NCBI GenBank assembly: GCA_041741535.1
Contig: JBGSJV010000146.1
Coordinates: 1-64,000 of the forward strand
DNA: 64,000 nt
Direction: 5' to 3'
Origin: M30B19 sp041741535
GTDB lineage: Bacteria > Planctomycetota > Planctomycetia > Pirellulales > Pirellulaceae
Shown here: piece by piece, positions 37,255 to 49,800 of the stretch
How positions within the stretch are numbered: the first letter of the stretch is position 1
Layout of the letters: the number at the start of each line of letters is the position of its first letter
The notes under the pieces: model-generated
Database searches by the model: none
What the model was told of the DNA's origin: nothing
Seen by the model: the letters and a program-made list of their open reading frames with translations, nothing else
Made by a program: the position numbers and the translations under genes

Positions 37255-38268
37255 GTGAAATACGCAGCTTTAGGTCCAATCGCTATCCATTATCCGGAAC
37301 TAATTGAAACCAACGAATATTTAGCCGCTGCGAATCCGTCATGGGACATGGATTTGATCGGTGAAAAGACGGGCATCTACAGTCGTCATATCGCGGCACC
37401 GGCGGAAACGGCCTCGGATTTGGGGGTCGCGGCTGCGGAAAAGTTATTCGAACAACACAACATCGATCGCCAGTCGATTGATTTCGTCTTGCTGTGCACG
37501 CAAACGCCTGACTGTCCTCTGCCGACCACCAGTTGCATGATGCAAGAGCGGTTGGGCTTGCCGACCAAGTGTGGAGCGTTGGACTTCAACTTGGGCTGCA
37601 GCGGTTACGTCTATGGCGTGAGTTTGGCGGACGGATTGATTCGAACAGGTGCCGTCAAGCGAGTGTTGTTGATCACGGCCGAGACCTATTCAAAGTACAT
37701 CAACCCCGCGGATCGCAGCTTGCGACCAATTTTTGGCGATGCGGCCGCCGCCACATTGCTGGAGGCCCATACGGAGCCAACCATCAAAGCCATGCAATTT
37801 GGGACCGATGGCTCGGGAGCGAACACGTTGTTGGTGAATCAAGGTATTCGGCCCAAGGAAAAGGCCTTGCGGCCCAGGCATCGGGCGCGTTGGGGTAGCG
37901 ATCTGTATATGGATGGCCCCAGTTTGATCAACTTTGCGATCGGAGCGATCCCGGGTGTCATCGATGATGTCCTCCGCTGTGAGGGGATCTCGATGGAAGA
38001 CGTGGATTTGTTTCTGATGCATCAAGCCACATTCAAAATGTTGGATCAATTACGTGAACGACTCGGCTTGACCTTTGACAAAATGCCGTTGTGCATGCGG
38101 AATGTCGGCAACACGGTTTCTTCGACACTGCCGATTCTCATTGATGACTTGCGTCAGAAGGGTCAGTTGACTGCGGAGCAGTTGACGATGATGATTGGGT
38201 TTGGAGTGGGATGGTCGTGGGCGGCGTGCACATGGCGCGATGTGCTCGGGAACCGAACTCTTTCTTAG
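37255..38268 (+). CDS. 3-oxoacyl-ACP synthase III (KAS III, FabH-like)
   Basis: 337 residues starting at a GTG. It is a thiolase-fold condensing enzyme expected to join an acyl-CoA starter with malonyl-ACP. The catalytic triad is visible: Cys in DFNLGCSGYVYG (about residue 115), His in LMHQATFKML (about 256), Asn in NVGNTVSSTLP (about 285). The N-terminal SWDMDLIGEKTGIYSRHIA matches the usual 'KTGI..R' signature. The end of the gene reads GFGVGWSWAA, the typical GFG-G-W close. Twelve bases after its stop begins the YqgE gene, so the two likely form an operon. It may be the housekeeping FabH or a pathway-specific relative; no fatty-acid cluster surrounds it. Confidence 0.88.
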   Translation: MKYAALGPIAIHYPELIETNEYLAAANPSWDMDLIGEKTGIYSRHIAAPAETASDLGVAAAEKLFEQHNIDRQSIDFVLLCTQTPDCPLPTTSCMMQERLGLPTKCGALDFNLGCSGYVYGVSLADGLIRTGAVKRVLLITAETYSKYINPADRSLRPIFGDAAAATLLEAHTEPTIKAMQFGTDGSGANTLLVNQGIRPKEKALRPRHRARWGSDLYMDGPSLINFAIGAIPGVIDDVLRCEGISMEDVDLFLMHQATFKMLDQLRERLGLTFDKMPLCMRNVGNTVSSTLPILIDDLRQKGQLTAEQLTMMIGFGVGWSWAACTWRDVLGNRTLS

Positions 38269-38279
38269 GAATAGTTGCG

Positions 38280-38840
38280 ATGCAGGATCTCACCGGGCAT
38301 CTCTTGGTAGCAGCTGCCGACATGGAAGATCCGCAATTTGCTCGGACCGTGGTGTTGCTGATTCGACACAATCCGGAAGATGGGGCCATGGGTTTGGTCT
38401 TGAACCGACCGATCAGTATTTCGCCCGCCGAGATATTCTCGAGTGTCTCGGATGAATTGGAGGTCCCCGATGGCGTGCCCGTTTGTTGGGGTGGCCCGGT
38501 CCAGGGCCCATTGGTGGTCATGCACACCCAAGACGACTTAGCCGATTTGACGGTGATGCCTGGGGTTTGTATATCAACGCAGCGAGACCGGATCTTGGAG
38601 CTATTGCGACTCGATTCCCGACCCTACAGTTTTTACTTGGGCTATTCCGGCTGGGGCAAGCAGCAACTGGAAGGAGAGTGCGAATTAGGAGGCTGGCACA
38701 CCAGCCCCGCAACTCCTGAGTTGATTTTTGCAGACCCCTACGACATGTGGTCCGCGGCCTGCGGTCAAGTCAGTTGGCAAGTGATGCAACGAGATCCACG
38801 GTTAGCCAAGCAGAAACCGCGAGATCCGAATCTTAATTAA
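38280..38840 (+). CDS. YqgE/AlgH family protein
   Basis: 186 residues from the ATG at 38280, chosen because AGGA stands 10 bases upstream and MQDLTGHLLVAAADMEDPQF aligns with the family start. The signatures RTVVLLIRHNPEDGAMGLVL, NRP and VCWGGPVQGPLVVMH are characteristic, as is YSGWGKQQLEGECELGGW. The biochemical role is unknown; AlgH in Pseudomonas is linked to alginate control. It is likely co-transcribed with the FabH-like gene. Confidence 0.9.
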   Translation: MQDLTGHLLVAAADMEDPQFARTVVLLIRHNPEDGAMGLVLNRPISISPAEIFSSVSDELEVPDGVPVCWGGPVQGPLVVMHTQDDLADLTVMPGVCISTQRDRILELLRLDSRPYSFYLGYSGWGKQQLEGECELGGWHTSPATPELIFADPYDMWSAACGQVSWQVMQRDPRLAKQKPRDPNLN

Positions 38841-39022
38841 GCCGATGAAAATTCGCTGAGCAAGTCCTGGATTCTCAGCTTCCGTCCAATGGCTTTAATA
38901 AATACGGAGGTGAATGTACGAGCGTTGGTGCTCCCTCAGTCGTCACGTATCCGCATAGATCTTCTTCACACTCTCCGCCGATTGAATTGGCCCGACCAGT
39001 ACGTGCTCAAGCGTTTGTGTTT

Positions 39023-41299
39023 CTATTTGATTCCATTGCGGTGCGAAACGATCGACCGCCCTGGACCAAGACCATCCTCAACGGGTCGACTCACCCCAGG
39101 AATCGGCGCATTAAGAAAAAACGAAACCTTGGGTCCACTCAATCGATCAACGGCCTCTTGAACCGTTTCGTCATTGAAGAGCGCGATCCTCGGCCCTTCG
39201 ACTGTATCGCGCCTTGAATGATGCCAAACTTGGCGTCCGGCCGAAATGAGATACATTTCGCTAAGGTGCGGGTGATAGCGAACTCGAACTCGCGCTTCAC
39301 GAGGATTGATGTCCTCCGTCACCTCGGGTTCACGCTTGATCACGGCATGCAGGACAAGCGGGGCGTTGTCATCGAGAATATAGTTATTGTCTGTCAACAA
39401 TTTCTCTAGTCCAGTCTGGGCGCGTTGCGCATCACGTCCCAGGAACCGAAAGTCCGTCTTGAGCGCTATGCGAGTTTGTTTGACTTCAACATCGGGCTTC
39501 TCGACCGGATTGTTGGTCAGATGAATGATTCGTTTGATCTGAGTCCGACGATTCGCATCAATGATTTCAACCATTCGAATTCCAGACGGACTAACGAACC
39601 AATTCGCATTACCAACCGACAGAAGATTTCCAATACCCGTACTAAAGTTCCAAACCACAAGTTTCGTTTTTGGCTCGTATAGTGTTTGGTTATTAACCAG
39701 AACAAACGCGTTATCCACCCACATCAATCGGTTTACTGGCTCTTTCGCGTCAAATTCAAACTCGTTTGTTCCATTTGTGAGATTCCAACCGTAGATTGTC
39801 TTTCCCGCCGCGGCGATCAGTTGGTGTCCATCCGAGGAAAAATCCAGGGCGCTCAGGTTTTCCGCCAGTGCGGCATCTAGTTTGACTTGCCCAACAAGTT
39901 TCCCGGTCATCAGCTCTAGTAACCAGACCGACCGTTCTGCAAAAATTGCGGCGTGCTTCATGTCTCGACTGTAGGCCATTTGTTTCGGAAATAATTCGAT
40001 GACGTAATTGGCTTGGTCTTTAGCAATATCCCACAAGATTATCTTCTTGCCGACGGTGAGAATATGATCTTCACTTAAGAAAGTCACAAAGGTTGGCATT
40101 CCAGAAAACACAGTGGGATCCACTTGCAGCGACTTGATCCGCTCCTTGTTGACAAATTCTGTAAACTGCTCGGACGAAAGTGAACGGCGCGTACTCTCGG
40201 TATAGCTATGCCGCAAATCTAGACCGTTGAGTGGTGGTTGCCCAGGGTCAGACAGGCAGTACACGCGCAGCTTGCCCGAGGGCGATACCGCAGCGCCGAC
40301 GGTCACTTCGTTGGAGCCACGTCCAATCACGTTTGAGCTCTTCGTGTCAAAAATTATCAAGTTTGAACCTGGACGAGACGGGTCGAAAAACGAGAACACT
40401 GGCCCGACTCCGCTCATTCGGCAGAACGGGTCATCGTTCATTTGTTGCGACATGCCAAACTGGGACCCAAATGACGAGATTTCAATGGTCTTGTTCAACC
40501 AATCTGGTGGCGGGTTGGGAGCAACAGCCGGAACATAAGTCCATCGATCCACATGGACGGCAAGGGGTTCTGGCAAGGAAACCACTTTGACTGGCTCAGA
40601 AAGTTTCGTGGCCCCATTCGCCGCCGGCTTGCGCGGATTCTGAGGACCGCTCCCGGGCAGCCCATTGCGAGGAAAATCGTCGAAACCGAAATTGGCTTCC
40701 ATTTCTCTTTTGAATTTCTCTGGGTCAATCCCGGCCCGCCGCATCACCTCATCCCGCTGTTGCTCCATCAATTCGTTTTGATCGAGCTGGCCTTTTTGGC
40801 CGAGCGGCATAGCCGAATTGTTACCGCGCGAGATTTCGGCGGCCTGAGCCAAATACCTTTGAGCAGCAAAACTACGCAAATAGACTTGATCCTCAGGGCT
40901 CAACTTGTCCAACGCCAAAGTTACAAGACTGCGATCCTTCTTTTCAATCGTGACTTCGGTCGCCTTAAGTTCGGTCAGGCGCGCTTCGATTTGAAATTTT
41001 CCGGTACTATCGGTCCATGTTCGATCGGCAGCATCCGTCACGGTGATTGGGGATTCAAGGGTATCGATACGTTTGGCCTTTTGCGGCATCACGTCTTGGA
41101 ATTGCTCGCTGTTGACAAAACGGTACTTGACCCTCAACCATTTTCCCGGCCCGACAAACTCGACAACCTCACCGTGCACGACTCGGTTGCGAACCTGAAT
41201 TTCGACCACATCGCCGATCTGGAAATTGCTGGTCTGCTGACCGTTGGCATTTGCACAAATCATTGCCAAACATCCCAACAACATGTACCGAATGGCCAT
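39023..41299 (-). CDS. Secreted SHD1-domain and beta-propeller-like protein
   Basis: 758 residues from the ATG at 41299, which places a signal peptide first (MAIRYMLLGCLAMICANANG); the open frame reaches 41410. After a Tudor/SH3-like segment (GDVVEIQVRNRVVHGEVVEF) comes an SHD1-like domain (RTWTDSTGKFQIEARLTELK, then LVTLALDKLSPEDQVYLRSF), frequent in planctomycetes. A low-complexity stretch and WD40-like blades follow (HILTVGKKIILWDIAKDQAN, LSALDFSSDGHQLIAAAGKT, IYGWNLTNG). Only scattered blades are convincing. It is divergent from the 41518 gene, with 218 bp between them. Confidence 0.72.
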   Translation of the reverse strand: MAIRYMLLGCLAMICANANGQQTSNFQIGDVVEIQVRNRVVHGEVVEFVGPGKWLRVKYRFVNSEQFQDVMPQKAKRIDTLESPITVTDAADRTWTDSTGKFQIEARLTELKATEVTIEKKDRSLVTLALDKLSPEDQVYLRSFAAQRYLAQAAEISRGNNSAMPLGQKGQLDQNELMEQQRDEVMRRAGIDPEKFKREMEANFGFDDFPRNGLPGSGPQNPRKPAANGATKLSEPVKVVSLPEPLAVHVDRWTYVPAVAPNPPPDWLNKTIEISSFGSQFGMSQQMNDDPFCRMSGVGPVFSFFDPSRPGSNLIIFDTKSSNVIGRGSNEVTVGAAVSPSGKLRVYCLSDPGQPPLNGLDLRHSYTESTRRSLSSEQFTEFVNKERIKSLQVDPTVFSGMPTFVTFLSEDHILTVGKKIILWDIAKDQANYVIELFPKQMAYSRDMKHAAIFAERSVWLLELMTGKLVGQVKLDAALAENLSALDFSSDGHQLIAAAGKTIYGWNLTNGTNEFEFDAKEPVNRLMWVDNAFVLVNNQTLYEPKTKLVVWNFSTGIGNLLSVGNANWFVSPSGIRMVEIIDANRRTQIKRIIHLTNNPVEKPDVEVKQTRIALKTDFRFLGRDAQRAQTGLEKLLTDNNYILDDNAPLVLHAVIKREPEVTEDINPREARVRVRYHPHLSEMYLISAGRQVWHHSRRDTVEGPRIALFNDETVQEAVDRLSGPKVSFFLNAPIPGVSRPVEDGLGPGRSIVSHRNGIK

Positions 41300-41517
41300 T
41301 TGCCAGCAGCCCTCTATGGAGCCAGGGCATTCGCTTCGTTGAAGAATCATGATAATGCTGCCCCTTTCCGAGGGTCGATGGCGAACAAGATGAAATTCCA
41401 CTTCAAACAAACCAACGCCGATTATGTTCGTGTGTCGGCCAATTTACAACTATCAGCCGGAGCCCCAACCATCTGACGTTGCCCGTTTGGAGCAAGTTTG
41501 CTAGAAGCGGCGGTGCG

Positions 41518-43071
41518 ATGGAAACTGGCCCTAATTCTCCTTGCCGACGACAAAAGCACTACCTTGGCCTACGCCATCGGGTGGTTGTCGTCGCTTACGC
41601 GCTCGGCATGACGATCGGGTTCGGATCGATTGCCGCAAACACATGGGGACAGACGAGTCCGCAGCCGAACCCCTTCTTACCGGGCGGAAGTCAACCTGGA
41701 GCGTACCTGGGGCAACCTTCGCTGCCGGCCATCGGCGCCCCATCAACTCAGATCACGCCCTCGCCTTATGCCCCGGGAACTCCCAGTCCGGCGACCATCA
41801 ACCCATTTACGGGGACAGTCACCCCGCCGGCCAATTCTTTGGGGACAGTCACCGCGCCGGGTGCGGGCGGTTTGACGCCTGGCGTTTATTCGGGCAACCC
41901 CTACATCGGCGGACCAATCGCGCCGGGATTTGCCAACCCGAACCCTAACCTTGCTCCCAACAATTCGGGCATCCTCCAGCCAGGTGTCTTCCAGTCCGGT
42001 GTGGGCCAACCACCAATCGCCCAACCGGGAATCGTCCAGCCCGGAGTCGGGGGCATCGACCCGTTCGCACCGCAAGTGCCCGTGGGTTATCCAAACTTGC
42101 CACCACCTCAAGCGAGTATTTTTCGCAATCCGTTTGCGAATCCCGCGAATGATTCGGCATCGATCTTTGCTGCTCCTCAAGCGGATGGGTTTTGGTCCGG
42201 TGGTTTACTAAATAACCCCAATGCCAATGGCACGCAAACTTGGTCACCTCAGTCCTGGCAGCGTTTCTGGCAACAGAGTGATTGGCACAAGTTGTGGCAC
42301 GCCTTTCGAATTCGCCACACGTACATTCGGGGTGGCACGGTCGACCGCGTGCAGATCAATGACTCGGAGATTGCCACCAGTCTCAGTTTGCCAAACTTTC
42401 TTGGTTCCGAGATGCCGTTGACCATCTCACCTGGTTTTGTGGTTCACAATTGGCAGGGACCAAACTCCATAACCGGGAACGATTTGCCCGGCAGTGCCTA
42501 CAGCGCCTACTTGAGTTTCGATCACTCGACACCTTTGGATCAACAATTCGGGGGCGAACTCAACTTCACAACGGGAGTCTATTCGGACTTCGAGACCTTC
42601 ACGCAACATAGTCTTCGTTTCACGGGGGTTGGCCTGTTGTGGATGCGTCTGTCCCCGGTCAGCACGGTAAAGCTAGGCGTCGAATACTTGGACCGAGTCG
42701 AAATCAAATTGCTTCCGGCCGGTGGATTGTTTTGGACACCCGACCCGAACACGCGGTTGAGCTTCTATTTCCCGCGCCCCAAGTTCGCCAAGCGATTTCC
42801 GAATTTTGGCAATGTCGAAGTTTGGGGTTATGTCTCTGGCGAATACGGTGGTGGCAGTTGGACCATCAATCGCGAAGCGAACTTCAAAGATCAAGTGGAC
42901 TTGAACGACATGCGCGTGATGGCCGGTTTGGAGTGGATCGGGGTGCGAGGTGTAACGGGATTTGGAGAAGTCGGCTATGTCTTCGAACGTCAATTGATTT
43001 ATCGCTCGACCGATCCGGCCGACAGTTATCTTGGCACTGCGATCATGTTCCGAGGTGGCTTCGCGTTTTAG
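41518..43071 (+). CDS. Predicted outer-membrane beta-barrel protein with Pro/Gly-rich N-terminal half
   Basis: 517 residues from the ATG at 41518. A signal segment (VVVVAYALGMTIGFGSIAAN) is followed by about 170 residues rich in Pro, Gly, Asn and Ser with short imperfect repeats (PGVFQSGVGQPPIAQPGIVQ). The second half has alternating amphipathic strands (LRFTGVGLLWMRLSPVSTVK, LGVEYLDRVEIKLLPAGGLF, VMAGLEWIGVRGVTGFGEVG) and ends in ...RGGFAF. A C-terminal aromatic residue is the usual barrel-assembly signal. The pattern recalls DUF6268-type barrels, but I cannot confirm the family. It is divergent from the SHD1 gene. Confidence 0.7.
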   Translation: METGPNSPCRRQKHYLGLRHRVVVVAYALGMTIGFGSIAANTWGQTSPQPNPFLPGGSQPGAYLGQPSLPAIGAPSTQITPSPYAPGTPSPATINPFTGTVTPPANSLGTVTAPGAGGLTPGVYSGNPYIGGPIAPGFANPNPNLAPNNSGILQPGVFQSGVGQPPIAQPGIVQPGVGGIDPFAPQVPVGYPNLPPPQASIFRNPFANPANDSASIFAAPQADGFWSGGLLNNPNANGTQTWSPQSWQRFWQQSDWHKLWHAFRIRHTYIRGGTVDRVQINDSEIATSLSLPNFLGSEMPLTISPGFVVHNWQGPNSITGNDLPGSAYSAYLSFDHSTPLDQQFGGELNFTTGVYSDFETFTQHSLRFTGVGLLWMRLSPVSTVKLGVEYLDRVEIKLLPAGGLFWTPDPNTRLSFYFPRPKFAKRFPNFGNVEVWGYVSGEYGGGSWTINREANFKDQVDLNDMRVMAGLEWIGVRGVTGFGEVGYVFERQLIYRSTDPADSYLGTAIMFRGGFAF

Positions 43072-43206
43072 ATGACCGTTGGGAATCGGCCGAATATTCT
43101 GACGACGCCGCGATTTCTAGCGGACTCCCCGATTCGTCTTTGTGAAAACCGTTGGGATCGATAGAATCCGAACAAGGTGTCGCCATGGATTGAGGAGAAT
43201 TGAGTT

Positions 43207-43776
43207 TTGAACTTGTCCGATCATTGGTTGTGCTTGTGGCCTGGGTTGCCTCGATTGTGGCTCCGCGGGGATTGGAACGCGCTGGCCTGTGCGGTTTTAT
43301 TCGCAGGGGCGTTAAATCTGACGTTGATCCACACTTTTTTGTGGCCTCTTTGGGTACCGCTCCCCAGTCCCTTGTGGCTGTGGCCGATCCTGTCTTTGGT
43401 CTGGATCGCGTTGTGCTGGGTCGGTTGGCGGCAGATCCCCGACTTGCTGCTGGTGCCGACAGGTGCCCAACCGTCCGCTGACCAACCCGACTTTTTGGCA
43501 GAAGCTCAGGCGGCGTACCTTCGCGGACATTGGGAAGAGACAGAAATCCTGTTGCGCCGCCAACTGCGACAATATCCGGACGACATTGCCGCTGGAATGA
43601 TGCTAGCAACGATGTTTCGCCACCAGGGAAAGCTGGCGGCGGCCCAACAGCAATTGCGAGACGTCCGGCGTTGGGATGCCGCCCAACACTGGGATTTTGA
43701 GCTCGAACGAGAGTCGGCGGCCATCGACAACTGGCAACCGGAAGATTCGGACGATTTGGCCAAAGATTTGCAGTAG
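43207..43776 (+). CDS. Membrane-anchored TPR-like protein
   Basis: 189 residues from a TTG at 43207, supported by GAGGAG about 12 bases upstream. Two hydrophobic helices (ALACAVLFAGALNLTLIHTF and LWLWPILSLVWIALCWVG) are followed by TPR-like helices (AQAAYLRGHWEETEILLRRQ; MLATMFRHQGKLAAAQQQLR). It probably acts as a protein-interaction anchor at the inner membrane. Partner unknown. Confidence 0.65.
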   Translation: MNLSDHWLCLWPGLPRLWLRGDWNALACAVLFAGALNLTLIHTFLWPLWVPLPSPLWLWPILSLVWIALCWVGWRQIPDLLLVPTGAQPSADQPDFLAEAQAAYLRGHWEETEILLRRQLRQYPDDIAAGMMLATMFRHQGKLAAAQQQLRDVRRWDAAQHWDFELERESAAIDNWQPEDSDDLAKDLQ

Positions 43777-43860
43777 AGCGTTGGTGGTAAAAAGATTTGT
43801 AGCGACGGTTGACTCATGGTGGAGATATCCATCTACCAATGTCTGACGACGGTCGTTATG

Positions 43861-43956
43861 GGTCTGTTCGCCGCTAGGCGACGGTATTTACGGGTTTGTT
43901 CGCCGTTGGGCGACAGTAGCTACGAGTTGATCCACCATCTGGGCGACGGGAGCTAC
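43861..43956. repeat. Three imperfect ~32-bp tandem repeats upstream of clpC
   Basis: Units at 43861-43891, 43892-43923 and 43924-43956 share the pattern GTTCGCCG-TNGGCGACRGTAGCTAC. Each contains a small inverted repeat (CGCC..GGCG). The block sits 130 bp before clpC in an otherwise featureless 311-bp gap. Confidence 0.7.
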
Positions 43957-44072
43957 AGTGTGACCACGCGGGCTCGTCTGCCGTAGCGAGCCCACCGCCC
44001 CACCTTGACCTTTGCGGTTTTTGCGGCACGATTACCAACGCATGGATGGGATCGTGACGCAAAACGAGATAT

Positions 44073-44079
44073 AGGGAGA
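44073..44079 (+). promoter_or_regulatory. Ribosome binding site of clpC
   Basis: AGGGAGA ends about 8 bases before the ATG at 44088, one of the clearest Shine-Dalgarno sites in the window. Confidence 0.7.
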
Positions 44080-44087
44080 AACCGAAA

Positions 44088-46655
<2,568 letters not shown>

Positions 46656-46704
46656 AGCCAGTAGAGACGCTCGCCAGAGTGTGGATGGACTCTAAAAAAC
46701 ACAC

Positions 46705-46740
46705 GAGGTTCGGCGGATTTCCGCCGAACCTCTGTTTGTT
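46705..46740 (+). terminator. Strong Rho-independent terminator of clpC
   Basis: A perfect 12-bp stem GAGGTTCGGCGG / CCGCCGAACCTC with a 4-base loop is followed by a T-rich run. It lies between convergent genes and could serve both strands. Confidence 0.9.
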
Positions 46741-46856
46741 GTTGGACCTCGAGGACGCGTTAACACGACTCCATTGCTCGGCGTCTTCCGTGATCTCTGG
46801 CGGTGCATTTCCTTGAATTCGCAGTCCATTCGAATTCACGGACATGGGTGGATTGA

Positions 46857-49800
46857 CTACTTGCGAAATACGTCCGAGTTCTGATCGCTGCTGGACAACA
46901 GATAGGCAATCAAATGCTTCAACTCGCTTGGATTCAGCGTATCGACCGTTCCGAGCGGCATTTGAGAAACGGTTGATGGGGTCATTTCGTCAATGTCATC
47001 TGGAGCCAGAACGACCGGTGGTCGATCCATATCGGCGGTATAGACGTGAACTTGCTCGCCGATTTTCACGATGCGTCCAATCAAGACTTGGCCATTGGCT
47101 GTTGCGATTTGATGCGAGCCGTATTGGTCCGAAATCGCTTTGCTGGGTTCGATAACTGCCTCCAACAAATCTCGGAGTGCGAACTTTCGTCCGGCGGTCG
47201 AGAGATCCGGTCCGATCGCGCCACCTTCGCCGGCAAAGCGATGACACTTGGCACAATTGGTGGCGTGATACAAATTGCGACCCGTTTCAAAGTCAGCGCC
47301 GGTAACTTTATCCCCCAACACTTCAAGCGCTGCGGCCACGGTCCACTTCTGGCCGGGCCCCTGAGGCGGAGTCGCTACATACGGTTGCCGTCCCAACGGG
47401 ACCGACAACAGGTCATCGTACAAAGGCAGTTCGGCAGCCGGGATTTTGGCCAACGCATCGCCCAGTGATTGGCTTAAGAAACCGGGGTAACTGGCCCCAC
47501 CGGGATGCAACGAAGCTCGCGCAAAGAAACTCAAGTAATCGCGACGCGCGGCGGGCGTCCAGCCAACTTCCGCGTTGCGCAGGACAAACGCAAAATGGAT
47601 CGCACGGACCGGCGGCATGTTGTCCAACATGGCTTGCACCGTGCCACCATAACCCGCATTGCGTTGCAGGAAACGACTCCATTGAGGAATGGGCTCGGGT
47701 TGCGTGGCCAAGTGCCGCATCGTTGCCATGCCCAATTCGACGGCTCGTGGGCTTTGTAAATAAACCAGCAGTTGAATCAGTTCTTGGTTGAAGTCATGGT
47801 CGCCATTCACGTTGTACATCGGTTCGAGTCGACTCAGGACGTTTTCACGCAGCGTTGTCGACGGACTTCCCAGGCGAGTAAACGCCAACTGGAAGTTGCG
47901 CACCCAAGTCAATCGCCCCAGAACATCCAACTTCGCTGGCTCCAATTTCAAGAGCGCTGCGACCACGTTCGGCAGATCGTCAGGAGCACCCGCGCGGGCC
48001 AAACCCATCAACGCGGTCAACGCCGCGCGGGGATTGTTTTCCGCCAAGGCTTTCTTGCGCCACGAGTCCACCGGGCGATGTTCCAGAGCCACCCGAGCGG
48101 CATAACGAATATGTCGGTCCGCGTGACTCAAGTTAGCCCAAATCAGCTTTTCGTCGGCAGGACCTGGTTTATGAAACGCTTCCAGTTCGCGGCGCAGTTG
48201 GCGTAGTTCCGCGAATTCTTTATCTTGACGTGAGACTTCCGTTCTTGATTCGGCACCGGTGTAAATCACTCGATACAAAGCCGACCGAGTGCCTCGTCCC
48301 CCGGCGGTGAAGTACAACGCACCATCGTGTCCGACGACCGCATCCGTCACTTGCAAAGGCTGCCCGAAGACGAAGTCCTCGACTTCCCCTCGGTAACTAG
48401 CTCCATCCGGTGTCAAATGACAAGCGTAAATCGTGCTGTAAGTCCAATCCAACAAGTACAGCGCCCGCTGATACTTCCCTGGGAAGTGAGTCCCATAACC
48501 AAACGTGACACCGACTGGCGAACCGGGTCCGATATCGACCACCGGTGGTAGCGAATCCTCGTAATAAGTTGGCCACTTGCCGGTACCGCTGCGCCAGCCC
48601 ATTTCGCTGCCGCTCGTGGCGTGATTGACTCGAGTTGGTCGATACCAGGGCGAGCCCAAGTCCCACTCCATGTCGGCGTCGTAAGTAAACAATTCGCCAT
48701 CGCCGTTGTAAGCCATGTCGTAGTGGTTGCGATAACCCGCGCTCAGCAATTCCCACGTTTGCCCTTCAGTATCCGTTTGCGCGATCCAACCTCCTGGTGC
48801 CAAAATCCCGGCCGCGTGTCCGTTGGCGTCCCAACGGCGCGGGAGCAAGAGGTCCTCGCTCCAGTTTCGTGGCAAGCGACTCTGTTGCAAACCTTCGGGA
48901 ACGGCCGTGTGGTTGCCACCAATCACCACCAACGATTTCTGATCGGGTGTTTCCAATACCGCATGGGGGCCGTGCTCGCCGTCACCTTGGAGTGGCTTCA
49001 ACATTTTTGCCGAATCAACTTGGCCATCGCCGTTGGAATCGCTCAAGCGATACAAGCCCGAGCCCGAACCATTGCGCACGGCAAACAAGCCGTTGTCTTT
49101 CCACAACAAACCTTGAGCCGAAGAAAACGAAATCGGCAGTTTTTCGACGTGCGTCACGGCCGCCGGATCATTCACGTCGGCCGGCGTGATTTCAAACAGG
49201 CCGGCCCCACCTTGATCGCTCGCAATTAGCCGCCCGTCACGTCCGGTGGTCAGTGCCACCCATGAGCCCATGTTTTTAGGGACATCGAATAGCTTTTGCA
49301 CTTGGAAGCCTGGGAGGGCGGTGACGTTCTCCGCCGCACGAGCAATTTGTTCTCCGGGCGTCGTCGCTTGTCCAACCGCATCCGCCAAACTGGCTTCGTC
49401 GATCTGTCCGCTCCATGGCAAGCCATCGCCACCGACGGGCCCCATCGCTTGGCTTCGCTTCCAAGAGCGATCGTCAAATTCCAGCGTCTGCCAGTTTTCC
49501 GGCAATGTGGAGTCGCCATCGGCATGGAGCGCTTGCCAGTTTTCGTCGCTAACGATGGAGGTCCGCTTCCCGGCAACGTCGATCACGTCCATTCGCAAGA
49601 TAAACCCGCGGGCACCGCCTTCATCCGTCGCCAAGACCGCAAGCACATTCTGACCAGAGCGAGCGTGTTTTGTCCCGTCGAAGCTTTCAATTTGTTGCCA
49701 TTCTTCGCCGGCCATAACCGCGTGGCCGTTGAAATACAATTCAAATCGGTTATCGCAAGTCGCCGCCAACTTCACTTGTTTGATATTGTCGGGCAGTTGA

